NCBI GenBank assembly: GCA_022494885.1
Contig: JAGVSM010000980.1
Span: forward strand, 1 to 64,000
DNA length: 64,000 nt
Direction: 5' to 3'
Source of the DNA: Micrasema longulum
Taxonomy: Eukaryota; Arthropoda; Insecta; Trichoptera; Brachycentridae
Shown one piece after another: positions 31,900 to 43,200 of the stretch; positions within the stretch are counted from its first letter, which is position 1, and each line of letters begins with the position of its first letter. A program made the position numbers and the translations under genes. The notes beneath the pieces were generated by a model. It saw only the letters and a list, made by a program, of their open reading frames with translations. It was not told the DNA's origin and did no database searches.

Positions 31900-32131
31900 A
31901 CCACATACCGCACACCGCATACCGCATCTGAGGACATAAGTCTCCTTGGCGGACCCCACATACACGAAAAATTTGCTCGTTTTCAAAACGAGAAAAGCTA
32001 TCCGAAGGAGCTCTCTGTAATCTGGTAGTCTTAGCATCTTTGTGCTGAAAGAAAATAATCCAGAAGAACATAATATGTACTTTATTGGATTGATAAAAGA
32101 CGGAAGTGAATTCTTCACTGATTGAGGTCAA
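31898..32131 (-). pseudogene. Possible RT fragment with GVRQGD motif
   Basis: A 77-codon minus frame ends RFENEQIFRVCGVRQGDLC. GVRQGD is the typical motif 4 start of non-LTR reverse transcriptases. The surrounding residues do not extend the match, so chance is possible. Confidence 0.25.
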
Positions 32132-32754
32132 ATTGATTGGACATGATCAATTCGCCTAAATGATTACAAAATTTTTTTAAAGCCTTAAAACTTTTTTTAG
32201 AAGCCACCAGATCTGTATATCCGACAGGACTTACAACAGGGCCAGGGATAGTAGCGAGAAGCTTCGTGCAGTTATCATAGAGAAGGGGAAAAGGACAAGA
32301 CTACAGAATGTTTTTAGAAGATTGGTTAGGATATCCACAGCAGCATGAAGGGGAGTCAAAAATATTGAAAAAAAAAAACAATTTCGATTAAATTTACCAT
32401 AACTTAATAAAAACTACATAGTCCAGTGATCGGGGATAACTCAAGAAGGTTTTAAGCGCTGACGGATTGAAAGGAAAAAAGAAAAGTAACCCTCCCTGAA
32501 GGGGAAGATTCCCATCGCGATTGTCAAGCATCAAGAAGAGCATTTAAAGGCAACACAAACAATACACCTGAAACCTATTATTGAGTCAAAAACACTTGTG
32601 CTGGTTTCTGGTTCTATTTCGTACAAACTAAAACATCTTCATCATCCGATTTCACAAATAGAGATAAAAAAGATTATTTACTTGACTTTGATTTATCTTG
32701 TTTATTGAGGTATACGTAGATATGTCGGTCTAGTTTCTTTTTTTAAAGTGTTTG
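32132..32754. other. Unassigned
   Basis: Mixed composition around 32220-32560. No recognised frame. Confidence 0.35.
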
Positions 32755-33000
32755 ATTCGGCACGTCACCGTCAGCATCATTGAGATTCCTCGAGTACTGG
32801 GCCCCGGGCGGGGCGGGCGGTACCAGGAGCTGGTGGCGGTAACCTTAGATCGGACAATTACCAGAGCGGGCCCGTGCGGCCGCCATTAGCCGAATACGTG
32901 TCCGTACAAGTAACCGCAACTTAAGGCCCCGGGCGGGTTTATTATTGTACAACACGCCGCCCACCCGCCCATGGGTGTCAAACCGCCGCAACATACTTTT
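32755..33000. promoter_or_regulatory. GC-rich island in AT-rich surroundings
   Basis: Around 60% G+C by eye, in surroundings near 30%. It contains GGGCCCCGGGCGGGGCGGGC, GCGGCCGCCATTAGCC, GGCCCCGGGCGGGTTTATTA and CACGCCGCCCACCCGCCC. CpG is frequent. I see no long convincing reading frame, no TATA box and no match elsewhere in the window. It could be a promoter, enhancer or conserved non-coding element; the role is inferred from composition only. Confidence 0.35.
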
Positions 33001-33044
33001 AATTTTTTTTTTAAATGAACAAAAATACTTTTTTTAGTCTTGTC

Positions 33045-33180
33045 ATGTCAAAATCTGACATAACCGAAGAGATATGTGACAAGATGTATGAATGTTGAAG
33101 CTAGGAACGTTAGGATGAACATGTGTGGCGGTACATTCTCTCTTCGACCTACCCTCACGAAGAAATGGCGTTATAGTTAA
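33045..33180 (+). mobile_element. LINE C-terminal crumb (SAYPYGE family)
   Basis: CATGTCAAAATCTGACATAA, ACAAGATGTATGAATGTTGA and CTACCCTCACGAAGAAATGG line up with the last 110 bp of the element at 53668-54755. Only the very 3' end survives. Confidence 0.6.
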
Positions 33181-33224
33181 TGTGTAGTGTGAATATATAC
33201 TATTTCATGTATCTTATGATCTAA

Positions 33225-33680
33225 CGGCCTCGTGGTCTAGTGGTCAACGCATTTTGCCTACCATGCAAGAGGTCTCGGGTTCGAATGCCGACACGGTTGA
33301 CATTAAATATTTATTTTAAAAGGTGTTAACACAATGAGAAACTTCAGTAGTTTTTTTTTATTTGTTAATAGACTATTAAACTAAATCTATATTTTTAAAA
33401 GTATTTTTATATTTTGTATTATCAGCGCTACGACTTTTTAGAGTTTACTATTTCTGAAATAACTCCGCGTGTAACGTCAGAGGTTCATTTCCGCTTATTC
33501 TCATTCAGTTCTTCCCATGAGTTTTTGAACCTCAACATTTCATTGTTTCTGGATTTACACCTAAAGCGTAAGACTGATTTCATTAGATTCATGTAACAGA
33601 TTATTAAAATACGCTGCATTTGATTTATTCGTGCATTGCCCTATGCACCTCTAAGTGGGGGAAGGGGAATAAGGAAGATG
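33225..33680 (+). mobile_element. SINE-A interrupted by an E fragment
   Basis: The head 33225-33332 (GGCCTCGTGGTCTAGTGGTC, B-box GGGTTCGAATGCCGACACGG) and the tail 33522-33680 (TTTCTGGATTTACACCTAAA, ATTGCCCTATGCACCTC) are separated by 189 bp of E repeat. Confidence 0.8.
33333..33521 (-). mobile_element. E fragment inside SINE-A
   Basis: Starts AATGAGAAACTTCAGT (E terminal repeat), then TTTGTTAATAGACTATTAAAC, ACTCCGCGTGTAACGTCAG, CCGCTTATTCTCATTCAG. It covers the right half of E, inverted; the left half is absent. Confidence 0.75.
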
Positions 33681-34220
33681 AACAATCCACAAAAAATTGT
33701 GCATAATTATGTCGTAACTTAAAATATTATCATATCTACTTTTCTAGCCATGAATATTTTAATAATTGTATTTTTTTTCAAGAATTATGCATAAAAACCT
33801 GTACTAAATTTATAACTGTTTTTTGGGGTCAACGCCAGTTATTTTTTGAAAAACTAGTCATCTCGTATTTTGGACCTATTCTCCACTTTTCAGTCTATGT
33901 CTTGTTATGCAGATTACTAAATTAGAATATTGACCCTATTTTGATATGTCTAAACCAGTTTCTAACCAACCAGTCAAATATGGGGAAAGTATATTTTTTT
34001 TAAAGAATAAATTACATTTATTTCAAATGCAAATTACTACAATTTGAAATGAAGATCAGTAAAGCATAGACAATCATATTATTAATTGAATCGGCATTAA
34101 TTTTGTGGATTAATATGCTAAAATACAAACTTAATAAAACACTTTATTCTTAGACCGTTTATTTTAAAGAACTACTTTCGGAGAGCACAGATTCATCCAT
34201 TTTCAAATGAAATATTTTTT
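33681..34220. other. AT-rich, no feature seen
   Basis: Unassigned. Confidence 0.5.
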
Positions 34221-34463
34221 TTTACATTTCATTATTCCCTTACCGTACCTTGGTACACCAACCGCAGCGTATCTGGATCATTTTTGCAACATGAAGGTAA
34301 GTTGATCAGTCTTACGTTTCAGGTGCCAATCCAGGGACTATGAAATAATGTTCTAGTGTAAAAACACATTTTCAAATAAATATTTTATGTCCACCATGTC
34401 AGGAATCAAACCCTAGACCTCTTGCATAGTAGGCAAACCCGCTGACCACTACACCACGAGGCT
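34221..34463 (-). mobile_element. SINE-A copy
   Basis: GTACACCAACCGCAGCG, ACATGAAGGTAAGTTGATC, AGTCTTACGTTTCAGGTGCC, TCAGGAATCAAACCCTAG, CGCTGACCACTACACCACG (inverse of the A-box region). The (CAT)n tail is lost. Confidence 0.8.
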
Positions 34464-34734
34464 GATATTATAATAGCACCTTATTTTATTAATTTACCCA
34501 GAAAACATGGTTATTTTATTTTTTTAAATAAATATTTGTACACTGGCAATACTTTCTGAGATCCAAAACCACGCTTGCCTGATTTACAAGGCATTGGATT
34601 TTAGTCAGGTAAATGATGTCATAACTACGGTACGTGAACCAGACTCGAAAAGATGCACAGGAGCTGGCGGCTGACAGAGGTGCTTAAAGACTCTTTTTGA
34701 ACACCAACTAGATTCTGTATTTTGGAGAAGGGAA

Positions 34735-35106
34735 TATAGAAATCCAGGTGTCTATAGAGCTTAAGCTCTGTCATTGACTGGTTTAAGTAGCCACTTTAAA
34801 CATTGTGTAATATTCACCGATCTGATTTTATTTTACATCTCATTTAACGTTCATGTTCCTTCAATGTTTCCATCTGTCGATATTTTTGAAGTAAAAGAGC
34901 TGAAATCTTCATTGAGGCGGGTGAGGTTCATCTAATTGAATTATATAACTTAAACCCGCCAATGACAGGTCATAAGCCCGGTAGATACCTGGACTGCTGT
35001 ATTTCTTTCTATTTATTGTTCTTCATTTCTATTGTAATATGATAAACAGCTCCCTAGGAGGTTGAATCCAGTCCTTGTCGGCCAAAAAAGGGACAAAATC
35101 AAAATG
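34735..35106 (+). mobile_element. M element, long copy
   Basis: From GAAATCCAGGTGTCTATAGA through GCTCTGTCATTGACTGG, TTCCATCTGTCGATATTTTT and AGAGCTGAAATC. The inverted right half follows: AATGACAGGTCATAAGCC, CTATTGTAATATGATAAACA, GCTCCCTAGGAGGTTGAATC, CAGTCCTTGTC. The right end keeps the M terminal repeat; the left end is lost. Confidence 0.75.
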
Positions 35107-35584
35107 CAGCTGTGGTTAAAAATGGAAATCAAGATATGGTGAGGCGGAGTTCTGTGTTCGAAAAATGTCCCTTTAATTGAAATGTTTGGGTAGAAGAACA
35201 AATATATATATATTTTTTAATGTTTTTGTTTGTCTTTGTTTGGTTGGTTTAATATCCCTGGGAATACCTACTACCTCTCCCTCGCGCCCTCTCCTCGCCA
35301 TGCTAACCTTCCTCCTAACCAACGAAATCTTCTTCTGTAAATGGCGTCCGTCGAATGGCAAGGGAACTTTAACGATTATGATTAGCATCTCAGTCCGTGT
35401 ATTATTTGCAAAACACAAGAGCCACAGACGCTTCTACATCCAAATTATATGTAAATTCAAAATATTCAAACTGATAAACAAAATTGAAAATGTAATGTAA
35501 AATTTACGAGTACTAGAATAATCTTATGGAATCAATAGGTAATCAAAATAAAAAAAATTGAAATATGAAAGATTGAAAAGATAA
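35107..35584. other. Unassigned, C-rich patch 35260-35370
   Basis: A 107-codon plus frame starting near 35177 crosses it, but its first half is hydrophobic low-complexity (..NVFVCLCLVGLISLG..). It matches no family I know, so it is not called as a gene. Confidence 0.3.
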
Positions 35585-35915
35585 AAGAAGAGAAAGTTTT
35601 GTACAACGGAAATTGGATATAAAAAAGTTTTCTTACACACTGTAAAAATTGCATCATTTAATTGTATGGCGAAATTTCTCAAAAATGTATTAAAAAATTA
35701 AGCCATGATTAAATGTTTTAAAAAATTACTCATTTCTTTCAAAGTTTAGTGTATTTTTACAACTACGGGGTTCTTCTTTTAAATGACAGCACAACTTGTC
35801 TATGACAATTTGCGACGTCACGGTAGAAATAATTTCTAAATAACAAAACTTTTTTTTAAAACATAGCGATGATAATGTGACAAATAAAAATATTCTTTTT
35901 TTATTGTTTATTTTA
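35585..35915 (+). repeat. E repeat, decayed copy
   Basis: GGAAATTGGATATAAAAAAG, TTTAATTGTATGGCGAAATT and ACGTCACGGTAGAAATAATT are in E order. Terminal repeats are absent. Confidence 0.5.
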
Positions 35916-35984
35916 ATAGTTTATACTAAAAAAAATATTATAAAAAACCATCGAACATACATTTATAAAATAGTAATTATTTAA

Positions 35985-36392
35985 TATATTTTGAGTTTGT
36001 CCAAATGCTTATTGACAAAATATTGAATTCACTCCCTAGGGAGTAATTGAGATGAACAAATTACAACAGAGATGGAGAACATTTAAGAAAAGGGAGCTTT
36101 AGAAGAATATTTTAGAGTATGTGAAATAATTTGATCACATAAATCTCTTCACAACAATAAAGGTTTCAGCTCTTTAACTTCACTAAAATCAACAAATGGA
36201 AGAATTAAATAAATATGGATGTTTAAATTAATAATTTAAGGCAATGGTGAATGTTACACAAAGTGTAAAGTGGCCACTTAAACCAGCCAATGATAGATCA
36301 TACGCCCAGTAAATGCCTACACTTTCATATTCCCTTCTCTAAAATGTTCCCCATCCGTGTTGTAATTTGTCAATACTAATTATTTATTAATT
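35985..36392 (-). mobile_element. M element, long inverted copy
   Basis: Left: ATTTTGAGTTTGTCCAAATG, CACTCCCTAGGGAGTAATTG, TTACAACAGAGATGG. Then CAATAAAGGTTTCAGCTC, AATGGTGAATGTTACACA, ACTTAAACCAGCCAATGA, AAATGCCTACACTTTC, TGTTCCCCATCCGTG. Both halves are present. Confidence 0.75.
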
Positions 36393-38199
36393 GAAGTCGC
36401 TTCTAATTTTCAATTTATTTCACTATGTAATGACAGGCTGAAACACGAAGAAAACTTTTAAAGGCATCTTACGATAGTAAATGTTCCCATATTTTTCTTG
36501 GTCTTCCTAGTTTTCTGCATTCAAACTGGTCTTAGAAATGTCACTAAGAGAGACTAGGGCAAAATAAAAAAGAGACTATTCGATCAGCAGTTCTTAATAT
36601 ATGAATCAAGACGGTGTATGCCTAGTATGTAGATATTTTTTAATTTATTTGCGTGTTTCTACTTTATATTTCTTATTATTGAAAGTTTTTGTGTGTTTAA
36701 AAAATAAACAATACTCTTTATTGTTTAGTTAGCAGTGTTTATCATAATATAAAAAGTTTAATTTATAATTCGTTTTTTTGTAAAGGATCTCCATCGACAA
36801 ACCATATAAATTGGCTTCGTGAGTCTTGTAACTAACAATACCTATATTCGCCACGTATTTTGAGTACCTTTATTGTGTTACAAAATCTTTATTTTAAATT
36901 ATAATTATTATATGTTTACATTTACATGTTCTTTTGTAGTCCATTAGCTCTGCGAGAAATCAAAGGCATCGCAGTACTAAATTTAGTCAATAATGTTTTG
37001 ACATTTGTTTAATTAATAGAAGAAAATAACCTTATTTTCGCCTTAGTAATCGCACTTTGATAGAATTTACCGTATTTAAATCCTTTTTTCAAAAGTTCTA
37101 TACTGCATCTCTAAATAAAACACCTACATATCTGTGAACACAGTTCTAGATACAAAAATTCAAGACCAAGAAATCGGTTGGCATATTATTTTATTTTATA
37201 GGCCCAAAAAATTTTTAATATTTTTTACTGACAATATTTCATTGATTCCAAACTTTGAAAATTTTCCTTCTTTTAGAAAACACGCACTATCCTGATAAAA
37301 ACTAAAAATATGAACTCTTTTTTTCTATGATATATTTTGTTGTCCTATAATAATAAGGAATATTTTTATGTTTTTTTAAATATTTTTTATTTCTGTTTTT
37401 AACAACTATAAAAAGACAATACCATATAATCTTTTGCAGAATATTTTATTTTCTCTTTCTTATGTTTCACAAAAATATTATAACTGTGTATTTGTTATAG
37501 GAGCAAAAATTCATTGACATTTTCTTGTATACCCACGAACAGGCCATGCCTTCGTGGGATTTTTTTGTTTACTATTAAAACGTATTTCATTGCTAAGTAA
37601 TTATACTTTTTTTTAAATACTCTGTTTTACCTCTTATGTATATTGTAAAAAAAACAAACAAGTTTAAATGAAAAAAAAATATTTTTTTTAATTTCATGTT
37701 TTTTATTAAATAGTAATTATTGTTTAAATATTTTTACCCGAAAATTACTAAGTAAGTAGGTACTAAAATATTCACATAATTAGAATAGCCACTGTAAAAA
37801 GAAAAAGATTTTTGTAAAATTGTGGTTGGTATATTTTGTCTTCTAAATAACGACTAAAAATATTTTCCTTGCAAACCTGAAAAATATCTTAGTAACTTTA
37901 ACGCATTTTCTCTTATAATGTCTTTATAAAAACGTTCTTATTGTTTAGATGATATAAAAGTCGTATATACATCATATAAATTTGTACAAGACAAATAAAA
38001 CAAAAGTTTCGAATAAAATATATACTCTGTTCTAAATACATAATTCCTGAATTTAATAATTCTTTGTCGTGATTTATGTAATAAATAACTAAGGCAACTC
38101 CCATCCATAGGAAACGACCGGCGATTATAAGATATTAATAATACAACATAGCAGTTTTAGTTGACTTAACTAACCCAACTTACCTTATACCCTTGTGAA
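36393..38199. other. Long AT-rich stretch, no feature seen
   Basis: About 1.8 kb of A/T-rich sequence. The only ordered structure is an 8-bp hairpin (CCCACGAA at 37532, TTCGTGGG at 37551) followed by a T-run. Confidence 0.5.
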
Positions 38200-38730
38200 A
38201 CATCCCTTAAGCTAGAGCGCCACCAACTCCACAGCATGAGCGAGAAAAAATCCACCGCGCAAAAATGACAAACAATGAAAAATGATTTTAAAAGGCGTCG
38301 AGTGAAAGTTTGGGTTTTTTTGTTTGGTGGTTGATTTTTGTTTGCTCGAGCGTTTCGAGTCTTTTTCGTTCAAGATCAGTTATCAACTTTAGCTAGCGTT
38401 AAGTTGACCCTCCTTTCCCCCTCTTTCCAAACTTCCTGGATACCCCTTCGCCCCTCGCCGCCACCACCTTCCTCCACCACGTCTACTCGGAAACTTTGGC
38501 CAAAATTGCTTATGAAAGCATTTGAGCTCCGTTGTTATAACAACTGCGAGGACCAACTATGGAAACTGTATGCCATGTCTAAACTAACACGACCTCAAGT
38601 GGATGGGGCTGTGCTAAAATATCGGCTTTCAAGCAAATCACTTTGCTATCGGAATTTTCCCGATGGCCCCGCAATTTATGAAAGGTACCCTACAAGTGAT
38701 CATCATATTTCAACTTTATAGGAAGGTCGA
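38200..38730 (+). other. GC-richer block with a 127-codon open frame
   Basis: Composition changes sharply here. It contains TAGAGCGCCACCAACTCC and, at about 38379, TCAGTT in the sequence AAGATCAGTTATCAAC, resembling an arthropod initiator. An open frame (38338-38721, non-ATG start) reads PLRPSPPPPSSTTSTRKLW then PQVDGAVLKYRLSSK. No family is recognised. It could be a 5' exon/promoter region or a chance frame. Confidence 0.25.
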
Positions 38731-38861
38731 CTCCTTTCAACGTTTCATTTATCCAACTCGAAACAAATCAACTTCAAATAATGTTCAAGGTGCCTTTCTT
38801 AATAATATTCTGAATAAATAACCAACGTTTTATCCAACGGAACCTCTTTTTACACAGTGGT
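38731..38861. other. No feature seen
   Basis: Short unassigned spacer before the LINE tail. Confidence 0.4.
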
Positions 38862-40405
38862 TAATATTATTATTATTATGGATAACTGATAAACCGCCAT
38901 TTTCGTTATATAATACCTCAAGGGTGCTTTACATAGTGATTCTATTGTTAAATAAATTTAATTGAAGCTTCTAAATTTGTAATTTATTTTAAATCATTTA
39001 TTTTGTTTTCACATGCTACGGATTTATTCAAATGATTTAGAAAACAAGTGGGTTTTAAGTTTTTTCCGAAACATCACTTCACTTTCACAGCCTCGCACCT
39101 CTGCTGGGAGAGCATTCCATGCCATAGGGCCTGCGACCGCAAATTCGCGTTCACTAAATTTAGTTCGCTGTTTGCGTAAAGGTATAATAACTTTTCTTCT
39201 CGCCGTAGACGTAGCTGATCTAAGCGTGAGACGCCTGTCAGCTAGTTCATCTGGAATGCATAGTTCCCTTAGATGTTCCGGAGCAGAGTTGTGCAGTGAC
39301 TTATACATAAGCCATCAGAGTTTGTATTCGACCCTCTGTGGAAAACGTAGCTAGTGTAGTTCCCGAAGTAGTGGAGTGATATGACTGAACTTAGAAATTC
39401 CGAAAATAAGTCTCGCTGCGGCATTCAATACAGATTGAAGGCGAGTCATTTTGTTCATTGATAGACCTGCAGAGATACCATTACAATAATTGACTCTAGA
39501 CACTACAAACGCATTTATTAATTGACGGGCGGCATCAACCGGCAAATTTTTGCGTATGCATTTAATTTGTCTCAGCTGGTAGAAGCATGAACTTATCGTT
39601 CCACTAATTTGAGCGTCAAGAGATAGGTCAGAATTGAGTAAAACTCCCAGTAGTTTAACGGTGGGTAAAGCGGTACTCCCTTCATTGGGTAGAGCCGTAT
39701 CCTGGATCAAATTCTGTCGTCTGGCTGAAGCCACCCACAGTTGTTCAGTTTTTTATGGGTTTAATGTTAGTCTGTTTTCAGCTATCCAGTTTCCTATTTT
39801 CTTGATGCATCCATCAATTTAATTGACAAGCACACTTCTCTCGCCTGGTTTGCAATAAAAATAAATCTGCGTATCATCTGCATAGCAGTGCGACCAGAAT
39901 CCACATTCTTTTATAATGTTCTTTATATCTTTAGTGTAAATGAGATAGAGAAGTGGTCCGAGTACTGACCCTTGAGGCACTCCTGTAGATACCCGAAAGT
40001 TGGTTGAGCTTTTACCCTGGAACACAACTGTATATTCTCTTTTATAAGAATATAAACTGAACCACATATGTGCCTGATCACGGATACCATAAGTTTTCTC
40101 CAGACGTTCAAGCAAAATATTATGGTCTACAGTATCGAATGCAGCACTCATGTCCAGAAGAGCCATCAACACCAGATTACCAGAGTTCACCGCCGTTATA
40201 ATGTCAAACAGTACTCTTACCACTCCCGTCTCTGTGGAATGAAAACGTTGGTATGCCGATTGCCTTACCAAAAATAAAGTATTCCGCTCGATATAGTTAA
40301 CCTATGAGAAACTATTTTTTCTAGTATTTTTGATACGATGGGAAGATTTGAAATAGGGCAAAAAAAATAGATACCGTTACAATAATCGGTGGATAGGTTC
40401 CACGC
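38862..40405 (-). mobile_element. CR1-like LINE: RT domain, C-terminus and 3' UTR
   Basis: The best-preserved retroelement here. From 5' (high coordinate): ISNLPIVSKILEKIV-like block, QSAYQRFHSTETGVVRV, LLDMSAAFDTVDHNIL, FRVSTGVPQGSVLGPLL, YADDTQIYF (the two Asp of the RT active site) in frame 40271-39819. Then KLLGVLLNSDLSLDAQI, FYQLRQIKCIRKNLP, FVVSRVNYCNGISAGLS, RLQSVLNAAARLIFG in 39734-39351, and SEREFAVAGPMAWNALPAE in 39308-39024. The 3' UTR ends in (TTA)n read on the minus strand. Frameshifts between the three frames and the missing endonuclease half make it inactive. Reverse transcription at the target site is the family mechanism. Confidence 0.9.
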
Positions 40406-40667
40406 AATATCTTGCGAAAAAAGTAGGCTTAACTAAACAATAAAAATGGTGTGTTGATTACCTTGCCATTGCAAGATTTAAAAAAAGTGTTTAAGATTGA
40501 ACCTTAATTTTAATTAAATATACAAGACAACAAAATACTTGTGATAAAACAAAACACCATTTTGTTTTCTTGTCAAAAATGAAAACCGTTTTACAAATTA
40601 AAGACTTTTAATTGTAATCGTGATAAGTCATGCCATATTATAAATTCAATATTAATATAATATTAAC

Positions 40668-40850
40668 AAATTACAACAGGGATGGAGAATACCTTAAATA
40701 AGGGAATATGGAAGTCTAGGCATTTACAGGGCTTATGACCTGTCATTGGCTGGTTTAAGTGGCTACTTTACATACTGTGTAACATTTACCATTTTGCAAA
40801 TGTTTAAACATCCATATTTCTTCAATTCTTCCATCTGTTGATTTTAGTAA
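40668..40850 (+). mobile_element. M repeat, first unit of a composite
   Basis: ACAAATTACAACAGGGATGG, GGAAGTCTAGGCATTTACAG, ACTGTGTAACATTTACC, TTCCATCTGTTGATTTT. Confidence 0.75.
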
Positions 40851-41112
40851 GTTAATACCTTAAATAAGGGAATATGGAAGACTAGGCATTTACAGGGCTT
40901 ATGACCTGTCATTGGCTGATTTAAATGTTACACAGTATGTAAAGTGGCCACTTAAACCAGCCAATGACAGGTCATAAGCCCTGTAAATGCCTAGACTTCC
41001 ATATGCCCTTATGTAAGGTATTCTCCATCCTTGTTGTAATGTGTTAATCTTATTGACTCCCAAAGTGAGTGAAATCCAGTCTTTTATCTGCGAACATTTA
41101 GACAAACTCAAA
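40851..41112. mobile_element. M palindrome, inverted second unit
   Basis: The left arm 40855-40923 (ATACCTTAAATAAGGGAATA, TGGAAGACTAGGCATTTACA, GGGCTTATGACCTGTCATTG) is answered by its inverse at 40952-41021. The 28-bp centre holds GTTACACAGTATGTAAAGTG. The right side continues TTGTTGTAATGTG, GAAATCCAGTC and GACAAACTCAAATATTTAAT (M terminal repeat). Confidence 0.8.
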
Positions 41113-41504
41113 TATTTAATTAATATTAAAGTTTTATGTACATAAAAATTATAAAATTGTCCAAAAACCAAAATAACAAAAAGGTAGCCAAAAGATAAGT
41201 AGTAGGTTTTTATGTAATAGTTACCCAAGTACGGTACAATAAAATAAGGCGCAAAGTTTGTTTTTTTTAAATACAAAAATAATTCAATTTTATGTTTTAA
41301 AGAGTAAGGAAACTTGCTTAAAAAAATGAACCAAACTAATTATACTGCCAAGTATCGGACTAGTTCAGTCATTATGTGTCCAGAGCCTAGACAATAGACA
41401 TTTGAAGTAAGTGCCCACAGAAAAAAACAATTAGTGAGAGGTCTTTAGTTATCCTTTTTCTTTAGTTTGCTTTTTTCGTGTTCCGTTTTTTATTTTTTTC
41501 CTCG
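41113..41504. other. No recognisable feature
   Basis: AT-rich and unassigned. Confidence 0.5.
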
Positions 41505-41909
41505 ATTAGGAACTTCAGCCCTACAAGAAATTGGATACAAAAAATATTTTCTTGCGTGCGGTAAAAATTAAAGCATTAAATCGTAGAGCAAAATTTCTCG
41601 AAAATTTACGTAAAAAATAATCAAAAATATGTTATTACAAAACAACTACTTTGAACGACGTCACTGGTTCATATGAACCAAGCAATGATATGAGAGCTGT
41701 GAAGAATATCCGGTTTGCTTATCGTAATCGAACCAATCGGAAGAACTGACAGAGAAGAACCTCTGACGTCACACGCGGAGTTAGTTATGAAATACAAAAC
41801 ATAAAAAAATCGTTGCGCTGATAAAACGATTTATAAAATTTTTGTTTTGGCTTAGTTAAATAGTCTATTAACAAATAAAAAATACAAAAAAACACTGAAC
41901 TTCCTCATT
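41505..41909 (+). mobile_element. E element, near full-length
   Basis: AGGAACTTCAGCCCTACAAG, AAATTGGATACAAAAAATAT, CATATGAACCAAGCAATG, GAATATCCGGTTTGC, ACGTCACACGCGGAGTTAG, and ends CACTGAACTTCCTCATTA. Similar in length to 16060-16478. Confidence 0.7.
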
Positions 41910-42247
41910 ATCTATCGTGACGGCGATATTCTAAAAATAAATAAAACAAATTAAATTGTTAGGAGAATTCTCCAAAAAACCCAAATATGGAATATTCCAT
42001 AATAAGATGCCAGTGAATTTTCATATTCGTAATAGAAAGATATTACTTTTTTCGATTTTTAATTAATAAGTGTTTATGATAACGGAATACTGTAGAGAAA
42101 AAAAAAATTCTTATGAATAGCATAAAAATAGTTTTAATTTTAAATTCCCGTAAAAATGGTCCATTGTATTGACCACGCCCCTAATACGTCACGATTCGGG
42201 TAAATTTTAAAATTTGTTTGTGACCGTTTAAATTAAATAGAACATCC
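41910..42247. other. AT-rich, no feature seen
   Basis: Unassigned. Confidence 0.5.
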
Positions 42248-42620
42248 AACAATGTTTGAGTATCTCCAAAAGCTTGCAGACTGGCTGGATTTTTTCCCTA
42301 GGGAGTTATTCGTGTTTAAATTTATTGCATCAGAGAAGAAAAACATTTTTGAGAAAGGAATATGGAAGTTAAGGCATTTGCAGGGTTTTTAACCTCTCAT
42401 TGGCTGGTTTAATTGGCCACTTTACATACTGTGTAACATTCACCATTCTACCTATGTTTAAACATCCACATTTCCTCAATTCTTCCATCTGTTGACGTTA
42501 GTGGAGTAAAAGAGTTGAAACCTTTATCATGTGAGTGATATTCATCTGGCTGAACCGATTGACTTACCAGCCAACGCTTGAAAACAATTTCTCAATGTTT
42601 ATACTTCTTCTTATACCTGT
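42248..42620 (+). mobile_element. M element
   Basis: CAACAATGTTTGAGTATCTC, GACTGGCTGGATTTT, CCCTAGGGAGTTATTCG, GGCATTTGCAGGG, ACATACTGTGTAACATTCAC, TTCCATCTGTTGACGTTAG, GTTGAAACCTTTATCATG, CAGCCAACGCTTGAAAA. Confidence 0.75.
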
Positions 42621-42627
42621 TAGTTAG

Positions 42628-42858
42628 ATCAACAATGTTTTGAGTATATCCAAATGTTTGTAGACAGGCTGGATTTCCTTCCTAGAGAGTTATTTAGATC
42701 TAAATTTGTTGAAACACAGAAGGAAAACATTTTGAGAAGAGAATATTTAAATTTACAAAACTTATGTCCTGTCGTTGGCTAGTTTAAGCCCTACAAATCC
42801 CTAGACTTCCATATTTTCTTTTCAAAATATTTTCCCTCTCTGTTGCAACAAATTTAGA
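42628..42858 (+). mobile_element. M element, compact copy
   Basis: Head-to-tail after the previous copy: CAACAATGTTTTGAGTATAT, GACAGGCTGGATTTCC, CCTAGAGAGTTATT, TGTCCTGTCGTTGGC, then inverted CCCTACAAATCCCTAGAC and TTTTCCCTCTCTGTTGCAAC. It is a shortened form like 24552-24758 but lacks the outer right repeat. Confidence 0.7.
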
Positions 42859-43019
42859 AAATTTATTCATACATAAACAAAGGCCATTAAGAGGATGAGC
42901 GGTGGCACTTTTATTCATGCAAACGTATTCCCTTATTTTCTCTCTGGATTATGACACTAGATTTGTTTTCCGCAAAATAGATATTTATTTGGCGTCGGCA
43001 TATTGTGTTTTTTTTTAAA

Positions 43020-43200
43020 TGGTTTTATACAGGAACTAGAACCATAAAAAAACCCTTAAAAGCGCCTAGTTTTCAAAAAAACATTCGGATTCTATTTAAA
43101 AGAAAAACATACAAAATCAGTATAGTTTTGAGGCGCGAAAAACGGGAGACTAATTTGTCGATTTTAGTTAGGCATAATCAGTCGGACGTGCAGTAGTCTT
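43020..43200 (+). repeat. K repeat, copy 2
   Basis: AACCCTTAAAAGCGCCTAGT, GGCGCGAAAAACGGGAGAC and TTGTCGATTTTAGTTAGGCA, parallel to 2100-2360. Confidence 0.45.

Noticed and set aside
39013..39354. 113-codon plus frame
   Set aside because: Antisense of the CR1-like C-terminus on the minus strand.
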